Below are positions 6,692 through 14,690 of a DNA stretch of 19,958 nucleotides, piece after piece (the stretch's first letter is position 1; every line of letters begins with the position of its first letter). The translations under genes and the position numbers were made by a program. The notes under the pieces were generated by a model. That model was not told where the DNA came from, did no database searches, and worked only from the letters and a program-made list of their open reading frames with translations. The stretch is from an uncultured Eubacteriales bacterium (GTDB taxonomy: Bacteria > Bacillota > Clostridia > Oscillospirales > CAG-272). The stretch lies in NCBI GenBank assembly GCA_900546315.1, contig URCP01000051.1, positions 1 through 19,958 of the forward strand. The letters run 5' to 3'.

Positions 6692-7669
6692 TTGCAAAAA
6701 ACGATTTTTTCTCCTGCTGACGTCGAAGGCATACCGTGCAATCCGCAAACACGCGCGGCGCGGAACTATCTGTTGCCGTTCCTCGACAGATTCTACGGCA
6801 ATGACGGGAACCGTCCTGCTGAAAGGCAGATCGTCCACACTTCGATCTACGCTCTCCCGGCGAGCAAAATAACCGCCCTGCATTTTCACGACACGATAGA
6901 GCTCGGTTTCTGTGACTCGGGGGACGGCGAGTGCCACACCGAGAACGGCGTCACCGATACCTTTTCCGGCGACGTGGAGCTGTTCTTCCCGTATGAGACG
7001 CATATGTCGAGAAGCAAGAGCATGGATAAGCCGAGCACATGGAAGTTCGTGCAGATAGAGCTCGCGAAGCTCTGTCAGGAGGTAGGGTACGCGAACTACA
7101 GCGCGCTCGTGGCGATGATGGAAAACGACATAGCGGTATCCGGCATCATTTCCCGGAAGAAATACCCGCGCCTCGCGGAGATCATACGCCAGATCGTGGA
7201 CGAGGCGGTCTCGGACAGGCGGAACCGTTATGAGATGACACTGTCGCTTCTCTGTGAGCTGCTGATTCTGGACACCCGCCTCAGTGAAAACCTGCCGAAG
7301 GTGCGCCGGAACGCGAACCCGAAGGTATTGAGGCTTAAGCCCGCGCTCGACTACGTGAAATGCTTCTATTCACATGACATAAGCATAGAATACCTCGCGG
7401 AGCTCTGTCACATGAGCATAACGCAGCTGCGCGCCTGTTTCAGGGAAATCACAGGCTCGACGCCGAAGGAGTACATAACGCGTATGAGAATACACATGGC
7501 GGAACTGTATCTCACGAGCACCGACCACACGATACTCGAGATAGCGCTCGAAACGGGCTTCGGCGACGTGTCGGGCTTCTACCGCGCCTTTGTGGCGAAG
7601 ACCGGTGTCCCGCCGTCCGACTACAGAAAGAAGCCGGAAAAACTGTTGGTATCGGACAAACGCGGCTGA
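6692..7669 (+). CDS. AraC-family transcriptional regulator with TTG start
   Basis: 325 residues from the TTG at 6692. The N-terminal cupin covers roughly 48-110 (ITALHFHDTIELGFCDSGDG, then SGDVELFFPYETHMS). The two C-terminal helix-turn-helix units lie at about 225-322 (ISIEYLAELCHMSITQLRACF and ILEIALETGFGDVSGFYRAF), ending VPPSDYRK. I chose TTG because AAGGAG stands eight bases before it. The upstream ATGs at 6614 and 6671 have no ribosome binding site, and the one at 6671 lies directly on the Shine-Dalgarno region. The gene is divergent from the CBM6-like surface protein gene, its most likely target, and ends in a strong terminator. It is about 50% larger in its middle region than the AraC at 9996. 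The ligand is unknown, but a carbohydrate is plausible. Confidence 0.88.
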   Translation: MQKTIFSPADVEGIPCNPQTRAARNYLLPFLDRFYGNDGNRPAERQIVHTSIYALPASKITALHFHDTIELGFCDSGDGECHTENGVTDTFSGDVELFFPYETHMSRSKSMDKPSTWKFVQIELAKLCQEVGYANYSALVAMMENDIAVSGIISRKKYPRLAEIIRQIVDEAVSDRRNRYEMTLSLLCELLILDTRLSENLPKVRRNANPKVLRLKPALDYVKCFYSHDISIEYLAELCHMSITQLRACFREITGSTPKEYITRMRIHMAELYLTSTDHTILEIALETGFGDVSGFYRAFVAKTGVPPSDYRKKPEKLLVSDKRG

Positions 7670-7681
7670 CGCCCATATTCT

Positions 7682-7741
7682 CACGGAAACACGGCATAAT
7701 TCGCCCAGACTGTGTTTCCGTGGATTTTTTTATTTTTTTTT
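7682..7741 (+). terminator. Strong rho-independent terminator after the AraC gene
   Basis: A perfect 11-bp stem (CACGGAAACAC at 7682-7692 with GTGTTTCCGTG at 7712-7722) is followed by GA and two long T runs. It begins 12 bp after the stop codon and insulates the tRNA promoter that follows. Confidence 0.9.
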
Positions 7742-7750
7742 GAAAACCCC

Positions 7751-7779
7751 TTGACAAACCCCGCCGGATATGATATAAT
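7751..7779 (+). promoter_or_regulatory. Promoter of the tRNA-Gly gene
   Basis: TTGACA (7751-7756), exactly 17 bp, and TATAAT (7774-7779) preceded by TGA, giving an extended -10. The match to consensus is complete, as expected for a stable-RNA gene. The tRNA begins 26 bp downstream. Confidence 0.92.
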
Positions 7780-7804
7780 ATATAAGCACTGTTAAATGAG
7801 TTGC

Positions 7805-7878
<74 letters not shown>

Positions 7879-7883
7879 GAATC

Positions 7884-7919
7884 GCCTCTTATCCGATCGG
7901 ATGAGAGGCTTTTTCTTTG
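7884..7919 (+). terminator. Terminator of the tRNA-Gly gene
   Basis: GCCTCTTATCC and GGATGAGAGGC form an 11-bp stem with one G-U pair and a GATC loop, followed by TTTTTCTTTG. It begins five bases after the CCA end. Confidence 0.92.
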
Positions 7920-7959
7920 GTTTCAGGGCGGATCTGTCATGAATCCGTCACGCTGGCAT

Positions 7960-7987
7960 GAGAAAACCGCCGCGAAAAGCGGCGGTC
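7960..7987 (-). terminator. Terminator of the GH127 gene
   Basis: On the minus strand ACCGCCGC, a five-base loop (TTTTC) and GCGGCGGT are followed by TTTCTC. The hairpin starts 12 bases after the GH127 stop and faces the tRNA unit. Confidence 0.8.
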
Positions 7988-7998
7988 TTCCTGTGTCA

Positions 7999-9837
7999 TT
8001 ATTCTTCTCCGACCCAGATCCTCATATCGCACTCCCCGCGGTTCGCGAAAGCGAAATACGGGATCATCTTCGCGGTGAAGCGTGTCGATCTCACCGTGTC
8101 CGAATACAGCCCGTCAGTCTCCCCGCGCACAGCCGGGAAGTAAACGCACGGAAGCCCGAGCGACTCATCGAAGCCGACAGTTCCGGTGTTCCCGACGAGC
8201 TTCACGTCGGTCAGCGAGCCGCCGTTGTCGACGCCCTCGATACACATGACGAAAGGTCCGTAAGTCACGGCGCGCATCCCGCGGTCGGCGGCGACCCTCG
8301 GGTCGGCGTGCACAACCTTCACGTCAAGGCGCATATCGAGCAATGTCTCATCCCCGTCAGCCATATCGACGAATACATAACCTTTCACCGGTTCCGCCGT
8401 CACGACCTTACCGTTCAGCCTGATCGTCCACATCCGGCACCATGACGGTATCCTGAGCGCAATCCTGCGGTTCCCGCCGGTGATCGTCAGCGCGACCTTT
8501 CCGTCATACGGATAGTTCGTCTTCTGCACTATCTTCAGCCCGTCGATGTCCGCCGTCGAGTCCATGTATTGATTCACATACACCGTCCCGTCGTCGTAAT
8601 TGTACACGAAATCGCCTATCGACGAGATGAATCTCGTGACGTTCGGCGGGCAGCAGGAGCAGCCGAAGACTTCCACACGCTGTGTTATCGGGAAGTGTGT
8701 GTTCCGGTTCTCATGGAGCGCGCCGCGGACGATCTTTCTCTTCTCAAGGTCGATCTCCTGCGCGTTCTCGTAGAAGAACGACTTACCGTCGAGCGACAGA
8801 CCGGACAGGAAACTATTGTAGATGACCCTCTCGACAGTGTCCGCGTACCTCGCGTCGACGTCGATCCTTTCAAGCCTGCGGGCAAACAAGGCAAGCGCAA
8901 GCGCCGCGCAGGTCTCACAGTACGCCGTGTCGTTCGGAAGCCTGAAGTCCTCCTCAAACGCCTCGGCCTTGTTCGTCGAGCCGATGCCGCCGGTTATGTA
9001 CATCTTGCGCTCAGTGATGTTGCGGAACAGCTTGTCGCAGGCGTTTCTCAGACCTTCGTCGTTCTCCCTGAGAGCGAGATCCGCCATCGCGCAGTAGAGA
9101 TAGCAGGCGCGGACGGCGTGCCCCTCGGCGGTAAACTGCTCGCGGACGGGCAGGTGATCCTGAATGTTCGTGCCGCGGTGATAATCGTCTCCCTCAGGAA
9201 GCTTCGCCTGCGAGCCGCGTGTGTTGATGAAGAACAGAGCAAGATCAAGCCAGTCGCGGTTCTTCGTGTGGTCGTAGAGCTTCACGAGCGCGAGCTCGAT
9301 CTCTTCGTGTCCGGGCGAGTCGAACGCCGCCGTCTGCTCGTCCATGAACACCTTCTTTATGTACCGCGCGTAGTCCTCCATAAGGTTGAGGAACTTCCGC
9401 TTCCCCGTCGCCTCGTCATACGCGACCGCCGCCTCGATAAGGTGTCCGGCGCAGTAAAGCTCGTGACGCCCGCGGTCGGTGAATCTGCTCTCCGGCGCGA
9501 AAAGCTGGAAATAGATGTTGAAATATCCGTCCTTCATGCGCCCGCGCTCGATGTCGTCGACAACCTCGTCAACTATTCTTTCGAGCTCGGGCTCGCGCTT
9601 CTTCTTCGTCAGGTACGCGACCGACTCGAGCCACTTCGCGACGTCTGAGTCCCAGAAATAGTGCGGCTTGTTCGGCATTCCCTCCTTCCAGTCGAGCTTG
9701 AACGCCTCGAAGCGTCCGGTGTCAGAGAAGCGCTTGTAGACGTTCCATATCGTCGTCTCGCGGATGAGGGTCTGCTTTTCCTGCCAGAAGCCGCCGGTGA
9801 TGTCGATTTTGTCATAGGTGAGATTTTTCGCTGCCAT
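7999..9837 (-). CDS. GH127-family beta-L-arabinofuranosidase-type glycoside hydrolase
   Basis: 612 residues, near the 658 of the characterised Bifidobacterium enzyme HypBA1. That family releases beta-L-arabinofuranose using a zinc-bound cysteine nucleophile. The expected residues are visible: acid/base candidate E292 (NKAEAFEE), zinc ligands E308 and C310 (YCETC), and the CSCCPPN motif with nucleophile C395 and ligand C396. No signal peptide is present, so it should act in the cytoplasm on imported arabino-oligosaccharides. I chose the ATG at 9837 because GGAGG lies seven bases before it; the open frame extends 43 codons upstream but those codons have no family resemblance and cross the promoter. 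It is monocistronic, with a terminator at its end, and divergent from an AraC gene whose promoter overlaps its own. Substrate specificity within the family could differ. Confidence 0.93.
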   Translation of the reverse strand: MAAKNLTYDKIDITGGFWQEKQTLIRETTIWNVYKRFSDTGRFEAFKLDWKEGMPNKPHYFWDSDVAKWLESVAYLTKKKREPELERIVDEVVDDIERGRMKDGYFNIYFQLFAPESRFTDRGRHELYCAGHLIEAAVAYDEATGKRKFLNLMEDYARYIKKVFMDEQTAAFDSPGHEEIELALVKLYDHTKNRDWLDLALFFINTRGSQAKLPEGDDYHRGTNIQDHLPVREQFTAEGHAVRACYLYCAMADLALRENDEGLRNACDKLFRNITERKMYITGGIGSTNKAEAFEEDFRLPNDTAYCETCAALALALFARRLERIDVDARYADTVERVIYNSFLSGLSLDGKSFFYENAQEIDLEKRKIVRGALHENRNTHFPITQRVEVFGCSCCPPNVTRFISSIGDFVYNYDDGTVYVNQYMDSTADIDGLKIVQKTNYPYDGKVALTITGGNRRIALRIPSWCRMWTIRLNGKVVTAEPVKGYVFVDMADGDETLLDMRLDVKVVHADPRVAADRGMRAVTYGPFVMCIEGVDNGGSLTDVKLVGNTGTVGFDESLGLPCVYFPAVRGETDGLYSDTVRSTRFTAKMIPYFAFANRGECDMRIWVGEE

Positions 9838-9904
9838 AGTTTTTCCTCCATGAATCTCTTGCCGCCCGAAAGATTGATTTTCCGGAGCGTTTTTCATTTT
9901 CGTC

Positions 9905-9933
9905 TTGAATGTTTTTCGCTGGTATGATATAAT
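9905..9933 (+). promoter_or_regulatory. Promoter of the AraC gene at 9996
   Basis: TTGAAT (9905-9910), a 17-bp spacer and TATAAT (9928-9933), preceded by TGA as an extended -10. It lies inside the divergent interval, and its -10 overlaps the -10 of the GH127 promoter on the other strand. Confidence 0.7.
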
Positions 9934-9960
9934 TATAACCGATAATATTCCGAAAATCAA
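9932..9960 (-). promoter_or_regulatory. Promoter of the GH127 gene
   Basis: On the minus strand TTGATT (9955-9960), a 17-bp spacer and TATAAT (9932-9937). The -10 hexamer shares two base pairs with the -10 of the opposing promoter, so both cannot be opened by polymerase at once. The leader to the GH127 start is about 88 nt. Confidence 0.75.
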
Positions 9961-9995
9961 CCCCACAACCCGGTGAAAAGGAGCAAAAATCCGAC

Positions 9996-10766
9996 ATGAA
10001 CGAAAAAAATCATTACCCTGAATACGTCTACGCGGGTTATTTCACCTCCCGCGGAGAGTGGATACACCCCGTGAGCTGCAACGACACCGGACAGCTCATC
10101 ATTGTCACAGCCGGTGAGTTCGAGATAGAGGAGGACGGAACGACATACACGCTGGAGCCGGGCTCGGTCATGTTCCTCGACCCCGGAAAAACCCACGGCG
10201 GCGTCAGACCGACCGGAGAGCGCGTCTCATTCTACTGGATACGCTGGCGCTCGGAAGATTACCCGAGGTACAAGGTGTTCATGCTCAGGGACAGATACCC
10301 GGTCCTGCTCGCCTGCCGACAGCTGCTTCACTATACCGGACGCGGGTTCGGGAGCGACGTCGCCGACGCCCTGCTGACGGTTCTCCTGGCTGAGATCGGC
10401 TCGCAGTACTCCGAATCGGCGGACGAGGACGCCTCCGCGGCGAAGATCTGTGAATGGATACGCATAAACTCCGACCAGCCGCTGACCGCCGCCGACGTCT
10501 CGGAGCGCTTCGGCTACAGCGTCGACTACACCTCGAGACTGCTCAGAGTGACGACGGGCATGGGTCTGAAGGCGGTGATCAGCGAATACAAGATGAACCT
10601 CATAAAGCAGCTGCTTCTCGAGTCGGAGCGCTCGCTTCAGGAAATCGCCGCGAAATCCGGTTTTTCCGACTACAAGCTGTTTCTCAAGTACTTCAGGTAC
10701 CACGAGGGAGTCACACCGTCGGAGTTCCGCTCCGCGTATTACAAGATACATACGAACAATCGCTGA
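9996..10766 (+). CDS. AraC-family transcriptional regulator, probable GH127 regulator
   Basis: 256 residues. A short cupin domain (about 30-85, with LIIVTAGEFEIEEDGTTYTL and MFLDPGKTHGGV) is followed by a helical linker. The double helix-turn-helix lies at about 158-250 (LTAADVSERFGYSVDYTSRLL and LQEIAAKSGFSDYKLFLKYF) and ends VTPSEFRSAY. The ATG is preceded by AAAAGGAGC, 11 bases away. Its divergent, promoter-overlapping position next to the GH127 gene makes local control of arabinose-polymer use the best guess. A terminator follows 16 bp after the stop. A role in sensing arabinose or a related sugar is inference from family and context only. Confidence 0.9.
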   Translation: MNEKNHYPEYVYAGYFTSRGEWIHPVSCNDTGQLIIVTAGEFEIEEDGTTYTLEPGSVMFLDPGKTHGGVRPTGERVSFYWIRWRSEDYPRYKVFMLRDRYPVLLACRQLLHYTGRGFGSDVADALLTVLLAEIGSQYSESADEDASAAKICEWIRINSDQPLTAADVSERFGYSVDYTSRLLRVTTGMGLKAVISEYKMNLIKQLLLESERSLQEIAAKSGFSDYKLFLKYFRYHEGVTPSEFRSAYYKIHTNNR

Positions 10767-10782
10767 GACGACAGAAAACAGA

Positions 10783-10830
10783 AAAGCCTTCCGCGCACAT
10801 TTTTCTCATGCACGGAGGGCTTTTGCTCTA
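10783..10830 (+). terminator. Terminator after the AraC gene
   Basis: A 15-bp stem with two wobble positions (AAAGCCTTCCGCGCA, 10783-10797, with TGCACGGAGGGCTTT, 10809-10823) is followed by TGC after four T. The left side also has an A run, so it could work weakly in the other direction. Confidence 0.75.
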
Positions 10831-10869
10831 CAATATGTGAAACTGTCGGATTTTGTCGCGCGAATCTGC

Positions 10870-10898
10870 TTTACAAACAGACGTTTGTGTGGTATCAT
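10870..10898 (+). promoter_or_regulatory. Promoter with operator-like palindrome for the DUF6514-like gene
   Basis: TTTACA (10870-10875), a 17-bp spacer and TATCAT (10893-10898). The inverted repeat ACAAAC-AGAC-GTTTGT (10873-10888) covers the end of the -35 and the spacer, where a repressor would block polymerase. It resembles, but does not match, the Firmicute LexA core GAAC-N4-GTTC. Confidence 0.6.
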
Positions 10899-10976
10899 AT
10901 TATCAGTGAAAAAGGGAACACACGGGAAATAGTGAAGCTTCAACAGATATTCATTATTTTCAGGAGGAAACTTATT

Positions 10977-11288
10977 ATGAAAACAACTCGCGAAGGGCAA
11001 AGAAGCATCTCGGAAAACCTTGAGAACTCAGTTCTTTTTGACCGGAGAGTTAACGGCAGCGGCCGGGTATTATTATACCGGGTCAACATGATCGCCGTAC
11101 GCGAGGAGCATCGCTGCGGATACACACTGATCTCAGAGTCGAGAAACGGAAAGACAATCGAGCACAGCGAAGTGCGCGACATCACGAGCGACATTGACAC
11201 CGCCACCCGCATCTTCGACCTTGTGATCACGAACTGCGTATATCCGTGCCACCTCAGAGACGTAGTTGAGGATTATCTGTCGTCCTGA
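10977..11288 (+). CDS. DUF6514-like small protein, unknown function
   Basis: 103 residues. The start is the ATG at 10977, with AGGAGG nine bases upstream; the longer open frame beginning at 10887 includes the promoter and is not the gene. The sequence has a beta-strand-rich middle (VLLYRVNMIAV, YTLISESRNGKTIEH, EVRDITSD) and closes with CHLRDVVEDYLSS. That closing HLRDVVEDxL pattern and the overall size recall the DUF6514 family of Clostridia, as best I remember it; no function is known. It is monocistronic with its own promoter and a possible operator. Its last 16 bp overlap the 3' end of the convergent exonuclease gene, with no terminator visible between them. Confidence 0.75.
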   Translation: MKTTREGQRSISENLENSVLFDRRVNGSGRVLLYRVNMIAVREEHRCGYTLISESRNGKTIEHSEVRDITSDIDTATRIFDLVITNCVYPCHLRDVVEDYLSS

Positions 11289-12613
11289 CTTTTCGTCGGA
11301 AGCTCCCGGAGGGCAAAATACACACCGGCGGCGCAGGCGGCGTCGTCAAGCGCGCGGTGCTCACGGGACTGAACAACGCCGAGTCTCTGCGCGAGCGGGC
11401 CGAGCCTCAGACTGTCTGAAAGGAATTCCCCACGCAGACTCTCGGCATACCTGAACGTGTCGAAATAGCGGTTCTCGAAGCGCACTCCGGCTCTGGCGGC
11501 GGCGCGTCTCAGGAAGGGTATATCAGAGTTCGCGATACCGTGACCGACGAGAATGTCGTTCCCGGCGAACTCCATGAATCTCCGCATGACCTCGCTGACC
11601 GGCGGTTTGTCCGCGACCATCTCGTCGGTTATACCGGTGAGCTCCGCGACGACCGGGACTATGCTTCTTCCGGGATTGCAGAGCTCGGAGAACCTGTCGG
11701 TGATCTTCCCTCCGCGGACCTTCACGGCGCCGATCTCGGTGATCTCGGGGCGTCTATCCCCAAGCGACGTTCCGAGCGACCCGCTCGTCTCTATATCGAC
11801 CGCGACAAAATCGTCAAAATCCGGAAGAGCGTGCGGAGCCGGGTCCCGCGGCATTCCGTCCTCGACGAGCCTTGTCCCGGCGCCCATCATCGAGAGCTGA
11901 TCGAGCATCGCGCGCACACGCTTCGCCGTGCCGTTTATCTTTATGACCTTGTATCCGACGGGCTCCTCGGGCGGCTCCTCAGCCGCTGACGCTCCGGACA
12001 TGAAATCGTCGGACATCCCGGATATCTCACGGAGCCTTTCCGAGTAATCGGCAAGACCTGACAGAGACAGCGTCTCAAGATATCTGTCGATAAGCGCCGG
12101 GGAGCTCTCATCCGCCGACTCGAGAATATTTGTGATATCGTCCGCGATTCCGCGGACCTTTTTCGCGATCTCTCCGCGGCAGACGTTCACGTTCGCCGAC
12201 TTGTTGTCCCAGCGCTTCTCGTAGAACGCGGGGCTGTTCCAGACGCTTTCCGCGAAGGCTCCGAGCGGCTCTGACACCTCGCGGTAAAGAGCAAGCATCT
12301 CCTGACGTCTTCCCTTCGCCGCGTCCGCGCAGACAGCCTCGGCGCGCATTTTGAACAGCTGCTCGTCAATAGCGCCGGAAACCGACGCGAGGGCGGATAT
12401 GACTTTCCTGTTCTCGCCGCGACCGGCTTTTCTGAGCATACAGATATTGTTGTCCACGGACGCCTTGAGCAGCCTGAGACCAGAGCGTATTTCCGCCGTT
12501 CCGGCGCCGTTCTCGTTCCGCGCCGCGCTCTCGACATACCCGCGCAGCTCATTTATGTTTGCGACCGCTCTCTCCCCGGACTCGGAGACAGTGATCAGCG
12601 GTTCCGGTACCAT
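11273..12613 (-). CDS. DnaQ-type (DEDDh) 3'-5' exonuclease with helical N-terminal region
   Basis: 446 residues. The C-terminal part (about 266-440) is a DEDDh exonuclease with all expected residues: VAVDIETSG (D273, E275) in motif I, GHGIANSDIPFL (D364) in motif II, and HRALDDA (H419, D424) in motif III. A small segment at 220-255 (INGTAKRVRAMLDQL onward to VEDGMP) precedes it. The first 210 residues are charged and alpha-helical with a probable coiled coil, and match no domain I know; an EEPPEEP hinge follows. No polymerase or helicase domain is attached. The ATG at 12613 has GGGAGA 11 bases before it. It has its own promoter and is monocistronic. It may act in DNA repair or RNA turnover; the exonuclease fold is certain, the pathway is not. 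Confidence 0.88.
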   Translation of the reverse strand: MVPEPLITVSESGERAVANINELRGYVESAARNENGAGTAEIRSGLRLLKASVDNNICMLRKAGRGENRKVISALASVSGAIDEQLFKMRAEAVCADAAKGRRQEMLALYREVSEPLGAFAESVWNSPAFYEKRWDNKSANVNVCRGEIAKKVRGIADDITNILESADESSPALIDRYLETLSLSGLADYSERLREISGMSDDFMSGASAAEEPPEEPVGYKVIKINGTAKRVRAMLDQLSMMGAGTRLVEDGMPRDPAPHALPDFDDFVAVDIETSGSLGTSLGDRRPEITEIGAVKVRGGKITDRFSELCNPGRSIVPVVAELTGITDEMVADKPPVSEVMRRFMEFAGNDILVGHGIANSDIPFLRRAAARAGVRFENRYFDTFRYAESLRGEFLSDSLRLGPLAQRLGVVQSREHRALDDAACAAGVYFALRELPTKSQDDR

Positions 12614-12652
12614 TTCTAAAAATCTCTCCCGACCAATAAATTCACATCTTTT

Positions 12653-12681
12653 ATTATATCATATCAGCTCGTATAAATCAA
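12653..12681 (-). promoter_or_regulatory. Promoter of the exonuclease gene
   Basis: On the minus strand TTGATT (12676-12681), 17 bp and TATAAT (12653-12658) preceded by TGA as an extended -10. A second TTGACA six bases upstream (12682-12687) is too far from the -10 to be used with it. Confidence 0.75.
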
Positions 12682-12705
12682 TGTCAATATTATAAATTCC
12701 ACGCC

Positions 12706-12740
12706 AAAAAGGAGACGCCGCGTATTTACGGAATCTCCTC
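12706..12740 (-). terminator. Terminator of the ABC exporter operon
   Basis: On the minus strand GGAGA (12734-12738) and TCTCC (12711-12715) pair, with an inner CCG/CGG, and are followed by five T. It lies about 20 bp after the stop of the second exporter gene. The stem is short and interrupted. Confidence 0.55.
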
Positions 12741-12758
12741 TTTTTGTTGTCAGTGTTA

Positions 12759-14690
12759 TCACTCGAGCTCGAACGCGCCGGTGTAGAGCTGATAATACGT
12801 GCCCTTCTCGGCGATGAGCTTCTCGTGGTTGCCGCGCTCGATTATACGACCGTGGTCGAGAACCATTATGACGTCGGAGTTCATGACGGTCGACAGGCGG
12901 TGAGCTATGACAAAGACCGTGCGTCCCTCCATAAGTTTATCCATTCCACGCTGGACTATAGCCTCGGTGCGGGTGTCTATCGACGATGTCGCCTCGTCGA
13001 GGATCATGACCGGCGGATCAGCGACCGCGGCGCGCGCTATAGCGATAAGCTGACGCTGACCCTGAGACAGGTTCGCGCCGTTGTTCGTGAGCTCAGCCGA
13101 ATAACCACCCGGAAGACGCGTTATGAAGTCGTCCGCGCCCGCGAGCTTCGCCGCCGCGACGCACTCCTCGTCGGTCGCGTCGAGACGTCCGTAGCGGATG
13201 TTGTCCATGACGGTTCCGGTGAACAGGTTCGTCTCCTGGAGGACGATACCGAGCGAGCGGCGCAGGTCGGATTTCTTTATCTTGTTGATATTTATTCCGT
13301 CGTAGCGGATCTTTCCGTCCTCTATATCGTAGAAACGATTGATCAGGTTCGTTATCGTCGTCTTTCCGGCTCCGGTCGCCCCGACGAACGCGACCTTCTG
13401 TCCGGGCTCAGCCCAGACGGTCACGTCGTGCAGGACAGGCTTGCCCTCCTCGTAGCCGAAGTCGACATCTGTCAGCCTGACGTCACCCTTCAGTTCGGTA
13501 TATGTTACCGTACCGTCTTCACGGTGCGGGTGCTTCCACGCCCATCTGTCGGTGCGCTCGTTTGTCTCGGTTATGCTTCCGTCCGGAGATATCTTCGCGT
13601 TGACGAGGGTGACGTAACCGTCGTCCGCCTCCGGCTTTTCGTCCATGAGAGCGAAGATTCTCTCTGCGCCCGCCATACCCATGACTATAGCGTTTATCTG
13701 CTGGGAGAGCTGGTTGACGTTTCCGGTGAACTGCTTTGTCATATTGAGGAACGGAACGAGAATGCTTATCCCGAACGCCATTCCGGAAATACTGACATTC
13801 GGCAGTCCGGAAAGCAGGAACAGTCCGCCGACCGTCGCGATGACGACATACAGCACGTTTCCGATATTCATGATGATCGGTCCGAGCATATTCGCGTATG
13901 CGTTCGCGCGGTAGCCGTCTTCATAGAGCGCCTCGTTTATCTCATCGAAGCCCTCGATGCTCTCCGGCTCATGAGAGAAGACCTTGACGACCTTCTGACC
14001 GTTCATCATCTCCTGGATATAGCCCTCGGCGCGTCCGACCGACTTCTGCTGCCTGACGAAGTACTTCGCCGAGCCGCCGCCGATCTTCTTCGAGACGAGG
14101 AACATAAGCGCGACGCCCGCGAGAACAAGGAGAGTCATCCAGACGCTGTACCAGAGCATTATTCCGAGCACGCAGACGACTATGGCTCCCGAAGAGATCA
14201 GCGAGGGAAGCGCCTGCGAGACGAGCTGACGGAGCGTGTCGATATCGTTCGTGTAATAACTCATGATATCGCCGTGCTTGTGCGTATCGAAATACTTTAT
14301 CGGCAGATCCTGCATCCCGTCGAACATACTCCGGCGGAGCTTGCAGAGAAAGCCCTGCGTGATATACGCCATGAGCTGGGTATAGACAGCGATCGCGATG
14401 ACAGAGAGAAGATACAGCGAGATAAGTATCAGTACCTCGGAGATGATCTCTCCTTTAGCCGCTTCCCAGTCGCCGCTGAGATACCAGTTCTGTATCGAGG
14501 TTATGACCTTCTGGACAAATATCGAAGGTATAGCCGAAACCGCGGACGAGAAGAGTATACAGAATATCGTCAGCGGGACAAGTCCGGGATAATACGAGAA
14601 CAGAAGCTTTATTATCCTTCCGAAAGTTCCGGGAGCCGCCTTCGGTCTGCCCTTCGGCGCGCCGTTCTCAGTTTTTTCAGTTTTCGGCAT
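12759..14690 (-). CDS. ABC exporter half-transporter, catalytically consensus subunit (type IV heterodimer)
   Basis: 643 residues: a six-helix membrane domain (about 22-345), a roughly 50-residue insert (SPDGSITETNERTDRW region, 365-400) rarely this long in the family, then the nucleotide-binding domain. This carries Walker A GATGAGKTT (437-445), a non-canonical signature LSQGQ (541-545), Walker B VMILDE (561-566) with the catalytic Glu present, and the switch His in VIAHRL (597). This is the pattern of the partner supplying the intact ATPase residues but a degenerate signature in a TM287/288 or BmrCD-like heterodimer. The ATG at 14690 has GGAGGG seven bases before it; the upstream frame extension lies in the preceding gene. 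It overlaps that gene by 14 bp, so translation is probably coupled. The substrate is unknown, with drugs, peptides or lipids possible. Confidence 0.92.
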   Translation of the reverse strand: MPKTEKTENGAPKGRPKAAPGTFGRIIKLLFSYYPGLVPLTIFCILFSSAVSAIPSIFVQKVITSIQNWYLSGDWEAAKGEIISEVLILISLYLLSVIAIAVYTQLMAYITQGFLCKLRRSMFDGMQDLPIKYFDTHKHGDIMSYYTNDIDTLRQLVSQALPSLISSGAIVVCVLGIMLWYSVWMTLLVLAGVALMFLVSKKIGGGSAKYFVRQQKSVGRAEGYIQEMMNGQKVVKVFSHEPESIEGFDEINEALYEDGYRANAYANMLGPIIMNIGNVLYVVIATVGGLFLLSGLPNVSISGMAFGISILVPFLNMTKQFTGNVNQLSQQINAIVMGMAGAERIFALMDEKPEADDGYVTLVNAKISPDGSITETNERTDRWAWKHPHREDGTVTYTELKGDVRLTDVDFGYEEGKPVLHDVTVWAEPGQKVAFVGATGAGKTTITNLINRFYDIEDGKIRYDGININKIKKSDLRRSLGIVLQETNLFTGTVMDNIRYGRLDATDEECVAAAKLAGADDFITRLPGGYSAELTNNGANLSQGQRQLIAIARAAVADPPVMILDEATSSIDTRTEAIVQRGMDKLMEGRTVFVIAHRLSTVMNSDVIMVLDHGRIIERGNHEKLIAEKGTYYQLYTGAFELE

